From positions 1-58,939 of the forward strand of contig JAFKLT010000064.1 in NCBI GenBank assembly GCA_017309275.1: DNA of 58,939 nt. Reading direction: 5' to 3'. Under the pieces are notes generated by a model, which was given only the letters and a program-made list of their open reading frames with translations, was not told the DNA's origin and did not search any database. This document shows positions 43,447 to 52,731 of the stretch, piece by piece (position 1 is the stretch's first letter; every line of letters begins with the position of its first letter). The stretch is from Sphingomonadales bacterium. Its GTDB lineage: Bacteria > Pseudomonadota > Alphaproteobacteria > Sphingomonadales > Sphingomonadaceae. Position numbers and translations under genes: made by a program.

Positions 43447-45669
43447 TCAGTTCCAGCTGAGAAGGAGGCTGCCATTCGCCGGAACGAGGAAATCGAGGCG
43501 GTCGCCGCTGTTCCCGTCGGGCCGGATCGCATCGCCGTCCGCCGCGGCGACGCGTATCGCGGGAAGCTCGCCCCGGCTCTTCCGGACGAAGCTGAGCCGG
43601 GCCGTGCAGCCTTCGCCGCCGTCGAGGCGAAGCGAGAGCCGCGCTGGCGCCATGCGCTCGAGGGCACGGACGAAATGATCGCAATAAAGGTCGAACGGCG
43701 CGCCGTCGACGCGGTGAAAGGCGCGGGTCGCGAAGATGAATGCGGCCCCGGCGCCATAGACTTCCTGCCCTACCTGGCCCGCGGGCTGACCGTCGGCATA
43801 AAGATCCTCGACCGGGAAGGAGAGGCTGGGGTCGATGCGCCCGTTACCGGGGCGCTGTTCGTCCGAGACGGCGTCGGCGGGCAGGGCGTCGGGATAATAA
43901 TACCAGGCCCGATCGAGCGCATAGCGGCAGTATTCCGAAATCAGCATGCGGGCCGCGGGCTCGAGATCGGGTCCGCTGTCGGCAAGATAATGTTCGAAAG
44001 CGGCGAAGCTGTCGAAACATTCGTAGATCGCCATATAGGGTGCGTCCTGCAGACAGGTCGCGCCCAGAAAGTTGCGGTGATGAACGGCGAGGCCGATCTC
44101 GCTTTCCCAGATCTCGGTGTGATGAAAGAAGCTCGCGAGATAGACATAGCTCTGCTCGCGGTAGACGTCGCGGCCGGTGACCCGCCACAGGCGCATGCAG
44201 GCGGCAGCCCCCCAGGCGGTGAGGTTGGCTTGATAATTGATGTCGAAACCCAGACCGACCGCGGTGTCGATCGCGGCGCAAGCCTCGTCGAGATACAGCT
44301 TCTCGTCGGTGAGCTCGAACGCCTCGAGCATCACCCAGGCATAGATGCCGCCGACATCGGTCTGGCCGCGCCCGTCGGCTCCGGCGGTCTCGGTGATGAC
44401 CGAGAAATCGGTGATCTTGTACTGGATCGGCCATTTGTAAGCGAAATGCCGCGCTGCCCGGATCGCATAAGGAAGCGATTTCAGAAACAGCCGCCGCGCC
44501 TTCGGGTCGCCATCGAGCGCCAGTTTTCCGAGGTTCAGCAGCGGGTGGTAGAGATACCAGCTGTCGACGGCGTCGGCATCCTTGTCGTCACCGACATTGG
44601 GCAGATAGCGGCGCAGCGTCTCGAGCTTCCGGTCGTAAAATTTGCCGAGGCCGGCCTTGAATTCTTCCTCGAGGGGATGAACCTCGTCGCGCCATTTCCC
44701 CCAGTCGTGCAGCGCCTGCACGATCGACATCTGGACCATGGCGTCCGGATATTCGGCATCCGTATAGGGGTGGATGTACCGATGACCATAATGGCGCACG
44801 GTCGCCTCCGGCGCGGTGCCGAGATGCCGCGCCGTCCGCGCGGCCCGCTGCCGCCAGTCGCGATATTCGGTCGGCGGCAGGGACAGCGAGCGATAGACGG
44901 CGCCCAGCATCTGGAGAAATCGCCGCGCGCCGTCGCGCTCGTCTGCCGGAGAGCCGTCGCGGACGACGAGCCTCGCATCGCTCAGCGTATAAGTGATCCC
45001 GGGCGCCAGCGGTGCCGCTTCGTCGGCAGTGTGAAGCGTCTGGCCGGGAAGGCGGAAGCCCAGCCCCGGCCAGATGCCTCCCACCGCGGCATCCGGATTG
45101 GTGCCAGTCGCCTGGAAGTAGGGATTGAGCGCGGTGAAATCCTGAAAATAGAAAAAGGTACCGAAGGCGGGGTCGGTAAGTTCGCCATAGAGGAGCCCGG
45201 CGTTGAGACCGCGTTGCACCGCCTCGACGGTGCCGCGGGCCCCCATCGGATCGTCCTGGGCGTCGAACGGAAAGAGATCGCGCGCTCCGGGCGGAAGTAG
45301 CAGCGGCGCCGAGGGGCGGAGTGTCGAGACAAGACGGAGGCAGGGGAGCGGCCCGGGTCGCGCCTCGAGCGCGACCTCATGCGCGCCGATCGCACTTTCG
45401 ACATGCACGCGGGCGAGCTCGCCGCCCGCGCGCTTGACGCGGCGGACCTTCGCTGCGCCGGGCCACGAGGCCGCGCGCAGGGCGACGCCGCCGCTGTCGG
45501 CGCGCCGGACGAACAGCCAGAGCGCTTCGCCGCCCGCAGCAAGTTCGACGGAGAGGTCGTCGATCCTCTGCGAGACGATCGGAGTAGCGACCGCGAGCTC
45601 GCCGCGAACGCGAACGAGATCGGGCGTCAGCGGCGTGTCGCGGCGCGTCTCCACGCGCTGGTCAGTCAT
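43447..45669 (-). CDS. Uncharacterised 740-aa six-hairpin-glycosidase-like protein
   Basis: 740 aa, no signal peptide. N-terminal beta-rich 200 residues; the middle and C-terminal region is helix-rich with toroid features (YDRKLETLRRYLPNVGDD, WPIQYKITDFSVITETAGAD, QTDVGGIYAWVMLEAFELTD, GLGFDINYQANLTAWGAA), and a beta-rich end. It resembles (alpha/alpha)6 glycosidases but I cannot name a family. Overlaps the GH130 gene by 8 bp, so it is the third gene of katE-GH130-this. A carbohydrate role is inferred from this context. Confidence 0.65.
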   Translation of the reverse strand: MTDQRVETRRDTPLTPDLVRVRGELAVATPIVSQRIDDLSVELAAGGEALWLFVRRADSGGVALRAASWPGAAKVRRVKRAGGELARVHVESAIGAHEVALEARPGPLPCLRLVSTLRPSAPLLLPPGARDLFPFDAQDDPMGARGTVEAVQRGLNAGLLYGELTDPAFGTFFYFQDFTALNPYFQATGTNPDAAVGGIWPGLGFRLPGQTLHTADEAAPLAPGITYTLSDARLVVRDGSPADERDGARRFLQMLGAVYRSLSLPPTEYRDWRQRAARTARHLGTAPEATVRHYGHRYIHPYTDAEYPDAMVQMSIVQALHDWGKWRDEVHPLEEEFKAGLGKFYDRKLETLRRYLPNVGDDKDADAVDSWYLYHPLLNLGKLALDGDPKARRLFLKSLPYAIRAARHFAYKWPIQYKITDFSVITETAGADGRGQTDVGGIYAWVMLEAFELTDEKLYLDEACAAIDTAVGLGFDINYQANLTAWGAAACMRLWRVTGRDVYREQSYVYLASFFHHTEIWESEIGLAVHHRNFLGATCLQDAPYMAIYECFDSFAAFEHYLADSGPDLEPAARMLISEYCRYALDRAWYYYPDALPADAVSDEQRPGNGRIDPSLSFPVEDLYADGQPAGQVGQEVYGAGAAFIFATRAFHRVDGAPFDLYCDHFVRALERMAPARLSLRLDGGEGCTARLSFVRKSRGELPAIRVAAADGDAIRPDGNSGDRLDFLVPANGSLLLSWN

Positions 45670-46780
45670 CGAAACAGGCCTTGGGGACATGGGTGATCCG
45701 ACAGGCAAGATCGGCTTCCCCCGACGCGACGATATAATGATCGCCGCCATCGGCGATGCCCGTCGTGAAGACGACATCGCGTATATAGAGCTTGTCTTCG
45801 AGCGGACGCGTAAGCTCGGGGTTCGCCTCGAGGAGCGGCCGGTGATCGGTGCGGAGGACGACCGAGGGATCGTCGAGATCGAGGAGCGACCAGTAGGTGC
45901 GGTAAATGCCGACGATCTCTTTCGGCTCGACCCCATGCCAGAGCGTGAGCCATCCCGCGTCGGTACGGATCGGCGGGGTGCCGCCGCCGATGCGCGCGGT
46001 CGCCACCGTGTCGGCATGCGGACGGATGCCGGGGGCCTCATGAGGCTTCCAGTGCAGCGCATCGGGCGAGGTCGCGAGGTTGATCGAGGGGCCCGCGCGC
46101 CACTTCGACCCCGGCGGATAGGCGAAATAGAGATCGCCCAGCGGCCGCGTCTGCGCCCAGTAGCGGCCGTCGATCAGGCCCTCGAAGATCAGCATGTCCT
46201 TGTTCTGATGATCGAGAACAATCCCCTCGAAGACCCAGTCGAGGCCGTTCGCCGAACTGTAGAGCGTCGTCGAATGGCGCTCCGGGCTCACCGAACAGGT
46301 GGTCATCAACCAGCGCCTTCCGACCCGGCTGATGCGCGCGTCCTCGACGCCATAGCATTGAAAATCCGCGCCCGGATCGACAGCCTTGTCGTAATGGACG
46401 GCAACGATCTCGAGCCCGTCGGGCGAGAGCTCGACGGGAAGCAGCCACGAAAGCGAGGTTAGTGCCATGACCCGCCAGCTACCGCCGTGCACCATGAACT
46501 TTCTGGGATCCGACGTATCGCAAAGCTCGAGCGGCCAGCTATCGACCTTGTAGCGCCCAGCCTCCCACCGGATCGAATGAACATGACCATCCTCAATCGG
46601 GACCCGGAGCGCCTCGGCGACGCGCACCATCATCAGGAGATTGCCCGAGGCGAGGCGCAGCAGGCCCGGGTTGAAGGCCCCGAGCACATAGGTCTCGCGG
46701 CCGAGCTGACCCGCGAGCGGCGAGCGCGACAGATCGACATCGTCGGGGCCGAAGACCAGCCGATCGGTCGCGAATTGCAT
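45662..46780 (-). CDS. Second GH130-family enzyme
   Basis: 372 aa. GAFNPGLLRLASGNLLMMVR, QCYGVEDARISRVG (a GH130 hallmark), GGGTPPIRTDAGWLTLWHGV and the end region YIVASGEADLACRITHV. Family: phosphorylases or hydrolases of beta-mannosides (or beta-mannosyl-glucose). Differs clearly from the GH130 at 39642. Follows katE with 26 bp between them and overlaps the 740-aa gene. Confidence 0.85.
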   Translation of the reverse strand: MQFATDRLVFGPDDVDLSRSPLAGQLGRETYVLGAFNPGLLRLASGNLLMMVRVAEALRVPIEDGHVHSIRWEAGRYKVDSWPLELCDTSDPRKFMVHGGSWRVMALTSLSWLLPVELSPDGLEIVAVHYDKAVDPGADFQCYGVEDARISRVGRRWLMTTCSVSPERHSTTLYSSANGLDWVFEGIVLDHQNKDMLIFEGLIDGRYWAQTRPLGDLYFAYPPGSKWRAGPSINLATSPDALHWKPHEAPGIRPHADTVATARIGGGTPPIRTDAGWLTLWHGVEPKEIVGIYRTYWSLLDLDDPSVVLRTDHRPLLEANPELTRPLEDKLYIRDVVFTTGIADGGDHYIVASGEADLACRITHVPKACFDD

Positions 46781-46806
46781 GGGTACCGCTCCTTCGCCCA
46801 GGCCGG

Positions 46807-49128
46807 TCAGCGCGCCGGCTTGGAAGCCGGTTTCGCTGCCGGAGCGGATACCGCCTTGCGCGATGCCGATGTCTCGGCCGCCTCCTTCGTTCCGCCTTTT
46901 GCGTCGAGGTCGACGCCGGCTTCACGCGGCCAGTACCGAAGCGCGGCGCAGGCATCGAGGAAGGCGTTGACATCGCCAGGTTTGGCCAGCGCGGTGCAGG
47001 CCTCGTCGAGCTTGTCGGCGAGGCCGGCGGCCGCGAAGAGCGGCGCCGCTTCGGCGCTATGCCCGATAAATTTGCAATGCGCGAAGGCGTCGCTGACGAA
47101 GTCCTTCGCCGCCGCATCGCCTGCGAGCAGCGCCGCCCCATCGTCGCTCGGGAGAAGCGCGACCGCGTCGAACAGCACCGACGGCCCGCCGTCGATCTTG
47201 TGCCGGCCCGCGACGCTCGTGCCGTCCGAGAGCGTGATCCCGCCGATCTTCGGTGCAACCAGTTCCCAGACAGCGCCGGCGGCGTCGATCGCCTTGGTCA
47301 GCGCCTTGAAGAGCCGCGCATCCGCGCCGTCGGTCGCGAGGATTCCGAGCTTGCGTCCCGCGAAGCTCGCCGGGCCGTTGAGCAGGATACTGAGCGGCCG
47401 GGAAGGGGGAAGATCGGCGAGCGGCTTTTTTGCGGCCTTGGCCGGCGCCGGAAGCGGCAGCCCTAGGCCATCGGCCACCGTGGCTGCGAGGCCGCGGTCG
47501 ATATGGAGGAGATGCGATACGGTGCGGGCGCGAATGTCGGGGCGTTCGACCTTGGACAGCTCGAAAACAAGCGCGTCGCCGATATGCTTCTGCTCGATCG
47601 GGGTCTGGCTCACGAAGAATTGCCGCGCCTGGCTATAGTGGTCGGCGAAGCTCTCGGGGCGGATGCGGCGCTTGGCGCCTTCGGCCTCTTCGGGAAAGCT
47701 CGCAAAGCCGCGCGCGGGATCCTCGCGCGGGCCGCCGTCCGTCGGTCCCCAGCTGTTCGGCTCGTAATTGGCGCGGCCGACGGGGTTTCGCATCGCCATA
47801 TGACCGTCCTGCTGGAAATGCGCCATCGGGCATTTCGGCGCATTGATCGGGATATGGGTGAAATTGGGGCCGCCGAGCCTTTTGATCTGCGTGTCGAGAT
47901 AGGAGAAATTGCGGCCCTGGAGCAGCGGATCGTTCGAGAAATCGATGCCGGGGACGATGTTCTGGGTGCAAAAGGCGACCTGCTCGGTTTCGGCGAAGAA
48001 ATTGTCGACGACGCGGTCGAGAACGAGGCGGCCGACGGTGCGGATCGGTACCTGCTCCTCGGGGATGAGCTTGGTCGCATCGAGGACGTCGAATTCGAAC
48101 TTGTCCGCGAAGGCGTCGTCGAACAGCTGAACGCCGAGTTCCCATTCGGGAAAGTCGCCGCTGTTGATTGCATCCCAGAGGTCGCGGCGATGGAAATCGG
48201 GATCGGCGCCATTGATCTTGACCGCCTCGTTCCACACTACAGACTGGAGGCCCTGCTTGGGCTTCCAGTGGAATTTGACGAAGGTCGATTTGCCCTTGGC
48301 GTCGACGAGGCGGAAGGTGTGGACGCCGAAGCCTTCCATCGTGCGGAAGGAGCGGGGGATCGCGCGGTCAGACATCACCCACATGATCATATGGAAGCTC
48401 TCGGGCATCAGGCTCACGAAATCCCAGAAATTGTCGTGGGCCGATTGCGCCTGCGGGAAGGCTCGGTCGGGCTCGGGCTTCACCGAATGGACGAGGTCGG
48501 GGAATTTCATCGCATCCTGGATGAAGAAGACCGGGATATTGTTGCCGACGAGATCCCAATTGCCTTCCTTGGTGTAGAGCTTCACCGCGAAGCCGCGCAC
48601 GTCGCGTGCGAGGTCGAACGAGCCTTTCGAACCCGCGACGGTCGAGAAGCGCACGAAGGCGGGCGTGCGCTCGCCGACGCGCTGGAAGATGTCGGCGCGG
48701 CTGACGTCGGCGAGGCTGTCGGTGAGCTCGAAATAGCCGTGCGCGCCATAGCCGCGTGCATGAACGACGCGCTCGGGGATACGCTCATGGTCGAAATGGA
48801 AGATTTTCTCGCGGAAATGGAAATCCTCGAGCAGCGTCGGGCCGCGCGCGCCCTGCTTGAGGCTGTTCTGGTCGTCGGCGACCGGCACGCCATGCTGGGT
48901 GGTGAGCGGCGCATGGCCGTCGCCCGCCTGATGCGTCTCGCCGCCGGTGCCAAGATCCTCGCCGTAGCTCTGCATGATCGGCGCATCCGCCGGAAAGACC
49001 GGCGCTTTGCGAACCGATTCCCCGCCCATGTCCTTGCCCGCGATCGCAGCGGCGCTCTGCCCACGGCGCGGCTTCGGCTTCGCGGCGTCCGCGCGGGTTG
49101 AAGAGGGGGCGGTGGGGGATTTGGCCAT
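46807..49128 (-). CDS. katE: Large-subunit catalase HPII type
   Basis: 773 aa clade-2 catalase degrading hydrogen peroxide. Distal His in [34 protein letters not shown], proximal haem Tyr in [17 protein letters not shown]. An N-terminal extension and a C-terminal DJ-1/PfpI-like domain ([17 protein letters not shown]) mark the HPII type. A Lys/Ala/Ser-rich tail ends the protein. First gene of an operon with GH130 and a putative glycosidase, an unusual pairing. Weak ribosome site before ATG at 49128. Confidence 0.93.
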   Translation of the reverse strand: MAKSPTAPSSTRADAAKPKPRRGQSAAAIAGKDMGGESVRKAPVFPADAPIMQSYGEDLGTGGETHQAGDGHAPLTTQHGVPVADDQNSLKQGARGPTLLEDFHFREKIFHFDHERIPERVVHARGYGAHGYFELTDSLADVSRADIFQRVGERTPAFVRFSTVAGSKGSFDLARDVRGFAVKLYTKEGNWDLVGNNIPVFFIQDAMKFPDLVHSVKPEPDRAFPQAQSAHDNFWDFVSLMPESFHMIMWVMSDRAIPRSFRTMEGFGVHTFRLVDAKGKSTFVKFHWKPKQGLQSVVWNEAVKINGADPDFHRRDLWDAINSGDFPEWELGVQLFDDAFADKFEFDVLDATKLIPEEQVPIRTVGRLVLDRVVDNFFAETEQVAFCTQNIVPGIDFSNDPLLQGRNFSYLDTQIKRLGGPNFTHIPINAPKCPMAHFQQDGHMAMRNPVGRANYEPNSWGPTDGGPREDPARGFASFPEEAEGAKRRIRPESFADHYSQARQFFVSQTPIEQKHIGDALVFELSKVERPDIRARTVSHLLHIDRGLAATVADGLGLPLPAPAKAAKKPLADLPPSRPLSILLNGPASFAGRKLGILATDGADARLFKALTKAIDAAGAVWELVAPKIGGITLSDGTSVAGRHKIDGGPSVLFDAVALLPSDDGAALLAGDAAAKDFVSDAFAHCKFIGHSAEAAPLFAAAGLADKLDEACTALAKPGDVNAFLDACAALRYWPREAGVDLDAKGGTKEAAETSASRKAVSAPAAKPASKPAR

Positions 49129-49215
49129 GTCGGATCTCGCTTTGTCTGAAGGGGCGCAGCAGTTGGGCGGAACGCGGTCCGCGGGCGTGCAAGCACGCCC
49201 TCCGGACCCGGCGAT

Positions 49216-49240
49216 GGAACGAGTTTGCGCTTTGAAAGTT
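49216..49240 (+). promoter_or_regulatory. EcfG-like promoter motif upstream of crp
   Basis: GGAAC - 16 bp - AGTT on the + strand, 132 bp before the Crp-family start. The EcfG consensus in alphaproteobacteria is GGAAC-N16/17-CGTT, so the first base of the -10 deviates. The rest of 49129-49371 contains no gene. Confidence 0.35.
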
Positions 49241-49371
49241 GCTGCACCGGGCATGCGATTAACCTCGATCATGACGATTCCGCTTCCCTTGTTGGCGGTT
49301 GCCGGGCTTTCGGATGATCGCAGTTGAGCAGGCCCGCTCACGCATTTCGGACGAAACAGGGAACGTCAGTG

Positions 49372-50091
49372 ATGTTAACCGATCGCTTCTTGAGAGACCG
49401 TCGCGGGGTAAGCCTCGACGCCGGCGAGCGCGCGCGCCTCGAAGCCGCCATCAGCACCACTTCGACCGTCGAGGCCCGCAAGATCATCGCGCGCGCCGGC
49501 CAGTGGCTCGACCAGAGCACGCTCCTCGTCGAGGGCATCATGTCGCGCTATCTCGACGACCGGGACGGTCTTCGCCAACTTGTCGCGATCCACCTGCCGG
49601 GCGACTTTGTCGACCTCCACGCCTACCCGCTGAAACACCTCGACCATGATGTCGGTACGATGACCCCGGCGACGATCGCGATCGTCCCGCATGTCGAGCT
49701 CGACGCGATCACCGAGGAGATGCCCGAGCTCACGCGCAAGCTCTGGTTCGCGACCTTGCTCGACGCCGCGATCCACCGCGCCTGGCTCTTCCGGCTTGGC
49801 CGCCTCGACGCCATCGGCCGCGTCGCGCATTTCTTCTGCGAGACCAATGTGCGTCTCCAGTCGGCGGGGCTGAGCGACGGGCGTCAGTTCACGCTCGGAC
49901 TGACGCAGGCCGATGTCGCCGAGATCTGCGGCCTGACGACCGTGCATGTGAACCGGGTCGTACGCCATCTTCGCGAGGAAGGGCTTTGTACGTTCCGCAA
50001 CGGCAAGGTCGAGATTCTCGATGCCGCGAAGCTGGCGACGATCCCGCATCTCCGCCGCTTCCAGACCAGAGGCCCCGCCGATGACCGATGA
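49372..50091 (+). CDS. Crp/Fnr-family transcriptional regulator
   Basis: 239 aa. Cyclic-nucleotide-like sensor domain (LLVEGIMSRYLDDRDGLRQL, GDFVDLHAY) and C-terminal HTH with FTLGLTQADVAEICGLTTVHVNRVVRHLRE (split at A). No N-terminal Cys cluster, so not an Fnr oxygen sensor. In sphingomonads this type often regulates stress or light responses; target genes are not visible. AGGGAA lies 8 nt before ATG at 49372. Confidence 0.88.
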   Translation: MLTDRFLRDRRGVSLDAGERARLEAAISTTSTVEARKIIARAGQWLDQSTLLVEGIMSRYLDDRDGLRQLVAIHLPGDFVDLHAYPLKHLDHDVGTMTPATIAIVPHVELDAITEEMPELTRKLWFATLLDAAIHRAWLFRLGRLDAIGRVAHFFCETNVRLQSAGLSDGRQFTLGLTQADVAEICGLTTVHVNRVVRHLREEGLCTFRNGKVEILDAAKLATIPHLRRFQTRGPADDR

Positions 50092-50278
50092 TTTGTCTTC
50101 CCCCCAGCCGCCCGAGACGGAAGCGGGGATCGCCACCGCCGAAGATGGCGTTGTCCTGCTCGATGGCCCCGACGGTGTCGCGGTGACGATGACCCCGGCG
50201 GCGGCGCGCAGTACCGGCGAAAGCCTTATCGAGGCGGCGAGGCGTGCGGAAGCACAGCTCGCCGCCAGGCGGTCCTGA
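50081..50278 (+). CDS. Small acidic hypothetical protein
   Basis: 65 aa, starts inside the end of the Crp-family gene (11-bp overlap). MTDDLSSPQPPETEAGIATA, then a beta-like DGVVLLDGPDGVAVTMTP and an Ala-rich helix. Possibly co-translated with the regulator; function unknown. Confidence 0.6.
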   Translation: MTDDLSSPQPPETEAGIATAEDGVVLLDGPDGVAVTMTPAAARSTGESLIEAARRAEAQLAARRS

Positions 50279-50402
50279 AGGATCGCCTGATCGCGCCCGT
50301 ACGGGGGCGACGGGGCCGTCGCCGATTTGGCGCCAGGGAGCCGACGCACAGCGCGCGGCGCCGATAAATGCATTGATCGATGTTGCATCGCCGCCGTCCG
50401 GG

Positions 50403-50428
50403 GGAACGCAGTGATACGGCGGCGGGTT
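50403..50428 (+). promoter_or_regulatory. EcfG-like promoter motif upstream of the PRC-barrel gene
   Basis: GGAAC - 17 bp - GGTT, 50 bp before the GTG start; one mismatch to CGTT. Confidence 0.3.
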
Positions 50429-50478
50429 CTGCCCGGGGACGGCGCCAGCGGGTGCCGCCGACCGAGGAGAAGCCGCAC

Positions 50479-51153
50479 GTGGAAGAGGCCGCCGGACTGA
50501 TTGCGCCTGCCGCGACGATGATCGCGGCGATGATGACGGCAGCCAATCTCGGCGCGCGCGTGACCGGCTCGGGCTTCGTCGTGTTCACTTTGGGCTCGCT
50601 CGCCTGGTCGGTCGTCGGGTTCACATCGGGCCAGACCAATCTTCTTGCGACGAACCTGTTTCTGACGCTCGTCAATCTCGTCGGCATATGGCGCTGGCTC
50701 GGCCGCCAGCGCGGCTATGAGGATGGCGCGCGGCGTGCCGCGAAGCGAAGCCGGATCGCGGCCTCGCCCTCGCTCTTCGCCGCGAGTGCGCTAGGCGGTC
50801 TTCCGGTGAGCGATATCCGCGGCGAAGTTGTCGGCCAGGCGGTCGATGCGATGATCGAATGCGAAAGCGGATGCCTCTCTTATGTCGTCGTCGCGAGCGG
50901 CGGGCTCGGCGGCATCGACGAGACGCTGCGCGCGGTACCGGCGGCGATGCTCGACTGTCATGCCGACGGGCTCGTGCTGCTGATGAGCGCGGCGGAATAT
51001 GAGAAGCGCGATACGCTCGACGGCGCCGCCTGGCCTGCGCGGCCCCCACGCGGACAGATAGCCACGGAGGCGTCGCTCGCCCCCGCGGCGGCGGCGGGCG
51101 ATGGGCCGAGGGGTACCAGAAAGGAAGGGGCCCATGACGCGGCTCAAGGATAA
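50479..51153 (+). CDS. PRC-barrel protein with two N-terminal membrane helices
   Basis: 224 aa. Helices IAPAATMIAAMMTAANLGA and GFVVFTLGSLAWSVVGFTS (N-terminal 75 residues), then a PRC-barrel-like domain (GEVVGQAVDAMIECESGCLS, YVVVASGGLGGIDETLRAVP, MLDCHADGLVLLMSAAEYE). PRC barrels bind proteins or RNA, as in photosynthetic reaction centres and RimM; the role here is unknown. GTG at 50479 follows GAGGAGA. Confidence 0.7.
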   Translation: MEEAAGLIAPAATMIAAMMTAANLGARVTGSGFVVFTLGSLAWSVVGFTSGQTNLLATNLFLTLVNLVGIWRWLGRQRGYEDGARRAAKRSRIAASPSLFAASALGGLPVSDIRGEVVGQAVDAMIECESGCLSYVVVASGGLGGIDETLRAVPAAMLDCHADGLVLLMSAAEYEKRDTLDGAAWPARPPRGQIATEASLAPAAAAGDGPRGTRKEGAHDAAQG

Positions 51154-51790
51154 TGGTCTCACCGTCGTGCTTCTGCTGCTGTTCGCAGCGTCGATCGTCG
51201 GCCACTGGGTAACGGGGTGGCACGTCGCGCTCGCGGACGCTGCGCGGCACCATCAGCCCGGTCTCTCGCTCTGGGCCTATGGCGGCAGTCCGCAATTCCT
51301 GTCCTCGGTGTTCGAAAACTGGGAGAGCGAGTTTCTCCAGATGTCGGCCTATGTCGTGCTGACGGCGATGCTCGTTCAGCGTGGCTCGTCGGAATCGCGG
51401 GGTCCCGACGCGCCGCTACGCGACGCCGATCTTGCCGCGCAGGCGCGCAAGCCCGGTGCCCCTGCGGTGCTGCGCAAGGGTCGTCTCGCGCGCGCTCTCT
51501 ATGCTCGGTCGCTGGGGCTGGTGCTCGCGATGCTGTTTCTTGCCTCCTTCATCCTCCACTGGACGCAGAGCGCGCGCGCGGCCGCCGAGGACGCGCGCGA
51601 GCATGGCGAAATCGCCCTTTCCACCTTCGCCTATCTCGGCGACCCCGGCCTCTGGTTCGAATCCTCCCAGAATTGGCAGAGCGAATTTCTGTCGACCGCC
51701 GTTCTGGTGCTCTTGTCGATCTTCCTTCGTCAGAAAGAGTCGCCCGAATCGAAGCCCGTCGCCGCTCCGCACGCGGAGACGGGATCGTGA
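51134..51790 (+). CDS. DUF6766 membrane protein
   Basis: 218 aa, membrane segments near residues 6-27 (TVVLLLLFAASIVGHWVT), about 60-80 and about 120-145 (SLGLVLAMLFLASFILHWT), and a C-terminal segment (FLSTAVLVLLSIFLRQ). Two similar halves, each with a membrane helix followed by WESEFLQMS or WQSEFLSTA, suggest internal duplication. DUF6766, function unknown. Starts 20 bp inside the end of the PRC gene. Confidence 0.7.
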   Translation: MTRLKDNGLTVVLLLLFAASIVGHWVTGWHVALADAARHHQPGLSLWAYGGSPQFLSSVFENWESEFLQMSAYVVLTAMLVQRGSSESRGPDAPLRDADLAAQARKPGAPAVLRKGRLARALYARSLGLVLAMLFLASFILHWTQSARAAAEDAREHGEIALSTFAYLGDPGLWFESSQNWQSEFLSTAVLVLLSIFLRQKESPESKPVAAPHAETGS

Positions 51791-51889
51791 CGGCGAATGG
51801 CCGAGCGAACCGGCGTGGGCGTTACGGCCCCGCTGCCCCGGTGCCTGTCTCGCTGGGCGCTCGGAGCGCCGATTTAATCCTCGAACCGC

Positions 51890-51914
51890 GGAACGATCGC
51901 AGCGGACGGGCGTC
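51890..51914 (+). promoter_or_regulatory. EcfG-like promoter motif upstream of the SRPBCC gene
   Basis: GGAAC - 16 bp - CGTC, 105 bp before the SRPBCC start, one mismatch at the last base. The rest of the 228-bp gap has no gene. Confidence 0.3.
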
Positions 51915-52018
51915 AGTCGTTCATCGCCCCGAAGTCGGGGCCGCTTCCCCCGACCGGCGCCGGCCCCGCCGACGCTCCCCAGATGACGCCCGGCCTCTGC
52001 CCGGGCGGGAGATGATCC

Positions 52019-52693
52019 ATGTCCAGATCCAAGAATGACCTTCCCGATCCGCTGATTCTCGCCGCCGCTGGCGCGGGCATCGCCGTGCTCGCAACCGGCG
52101 CGGCGCTCTGGCAGCGCCGTCGGCACCGCGAGAGCCGAGGGCAGGAAGAAACAATCGCGACCGACGCGCCGCATTGGACGCTCGATAAAACCTCCTCCCG
52201 CGCGTTGTTCGGCAAGTCGGTGCTGATCAATCGCCCCCGCGCCGAGCTCTACGCGGCATGGATGCCCGAACGCTTTCCCGAGTTCATGGAGAATGTGGTC
52301 GCGGTCGACGACCTCGGCGACGATGTCTCGCAGTGGACGATCAAGGCGCCCGCCGGGCGCGAGGTGACACTGGTCAACCGCATCACCGAGCGCGTCGAGG
52401 ACACATCGATCTACTGGCAAAGTACGCCGGCCTCCGACATCGCGAACAGCGGCGAGGTGCGCTTCACCGACGCGCCGGCGGGGCGAGGCACCTATGTCAG
52501 CCTGATCCTCGCCTATGACCCGCCCGCCGGGAAGGTCGGGCGCCTCGCCGCCAAGCTCCTTCAGCGCGAGCCCGAAGTGCAGGCGCGGCGCGACCTTCAC
52601 CGTTTCAAGCAGCTCATGGAAACGGGCGAAGTGACGACCAATGCCTCGCCCTCCGCGCGAGGCGCCGAGAGCCCTGCCGAGCCGCACATCTGA
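52019..52693 (+). CDS. SRPBCC-family (cyclase/dehydrase-like) membrane-anchored protein
   Basis: 224 aa. One N-terminal helix (PLILAAAGAGIAVLATGAAL), then a helix-grip domain (SVLINRPRAELYAAWMPERF, PEFMENVVAVDDLGD, GTYVSLILAYDPPAGKVG). These domains bind hydrophobic ligands; the ligand is unknown. It precedes a Zn-dehydrogenase with a GGAG ribosome site between them. Confidence 0.75.
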   Translation: MSRSKNDLPDPLILAAAGAGIAVLATGAALWQRRRHRESRGQEETIATDAPHWTLDKTSSRALFGKSVLINRPRAELYAAWMPERFPEFMENVVAVDDLGDDVSQWTIKAPAGREVTLVNRITERVEDTSIYWQSTPASDIANSGEVRFTDAPAGRGTYVSLILAYDPPAGKVGRLAAKLLQREPEVQARRDLHRFKQLMETGEVTTNASPSARGAESPAEPHI

Positions 52694-52731
52694 ACGCCGA
52701 ACCGCAGCACAATCACATCAAGGAGAAGGCC

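Noticed and set aside
47503-49101. 532-codon + frame opposite katE
   Set aside because: Antisense shadow; no domain matches.
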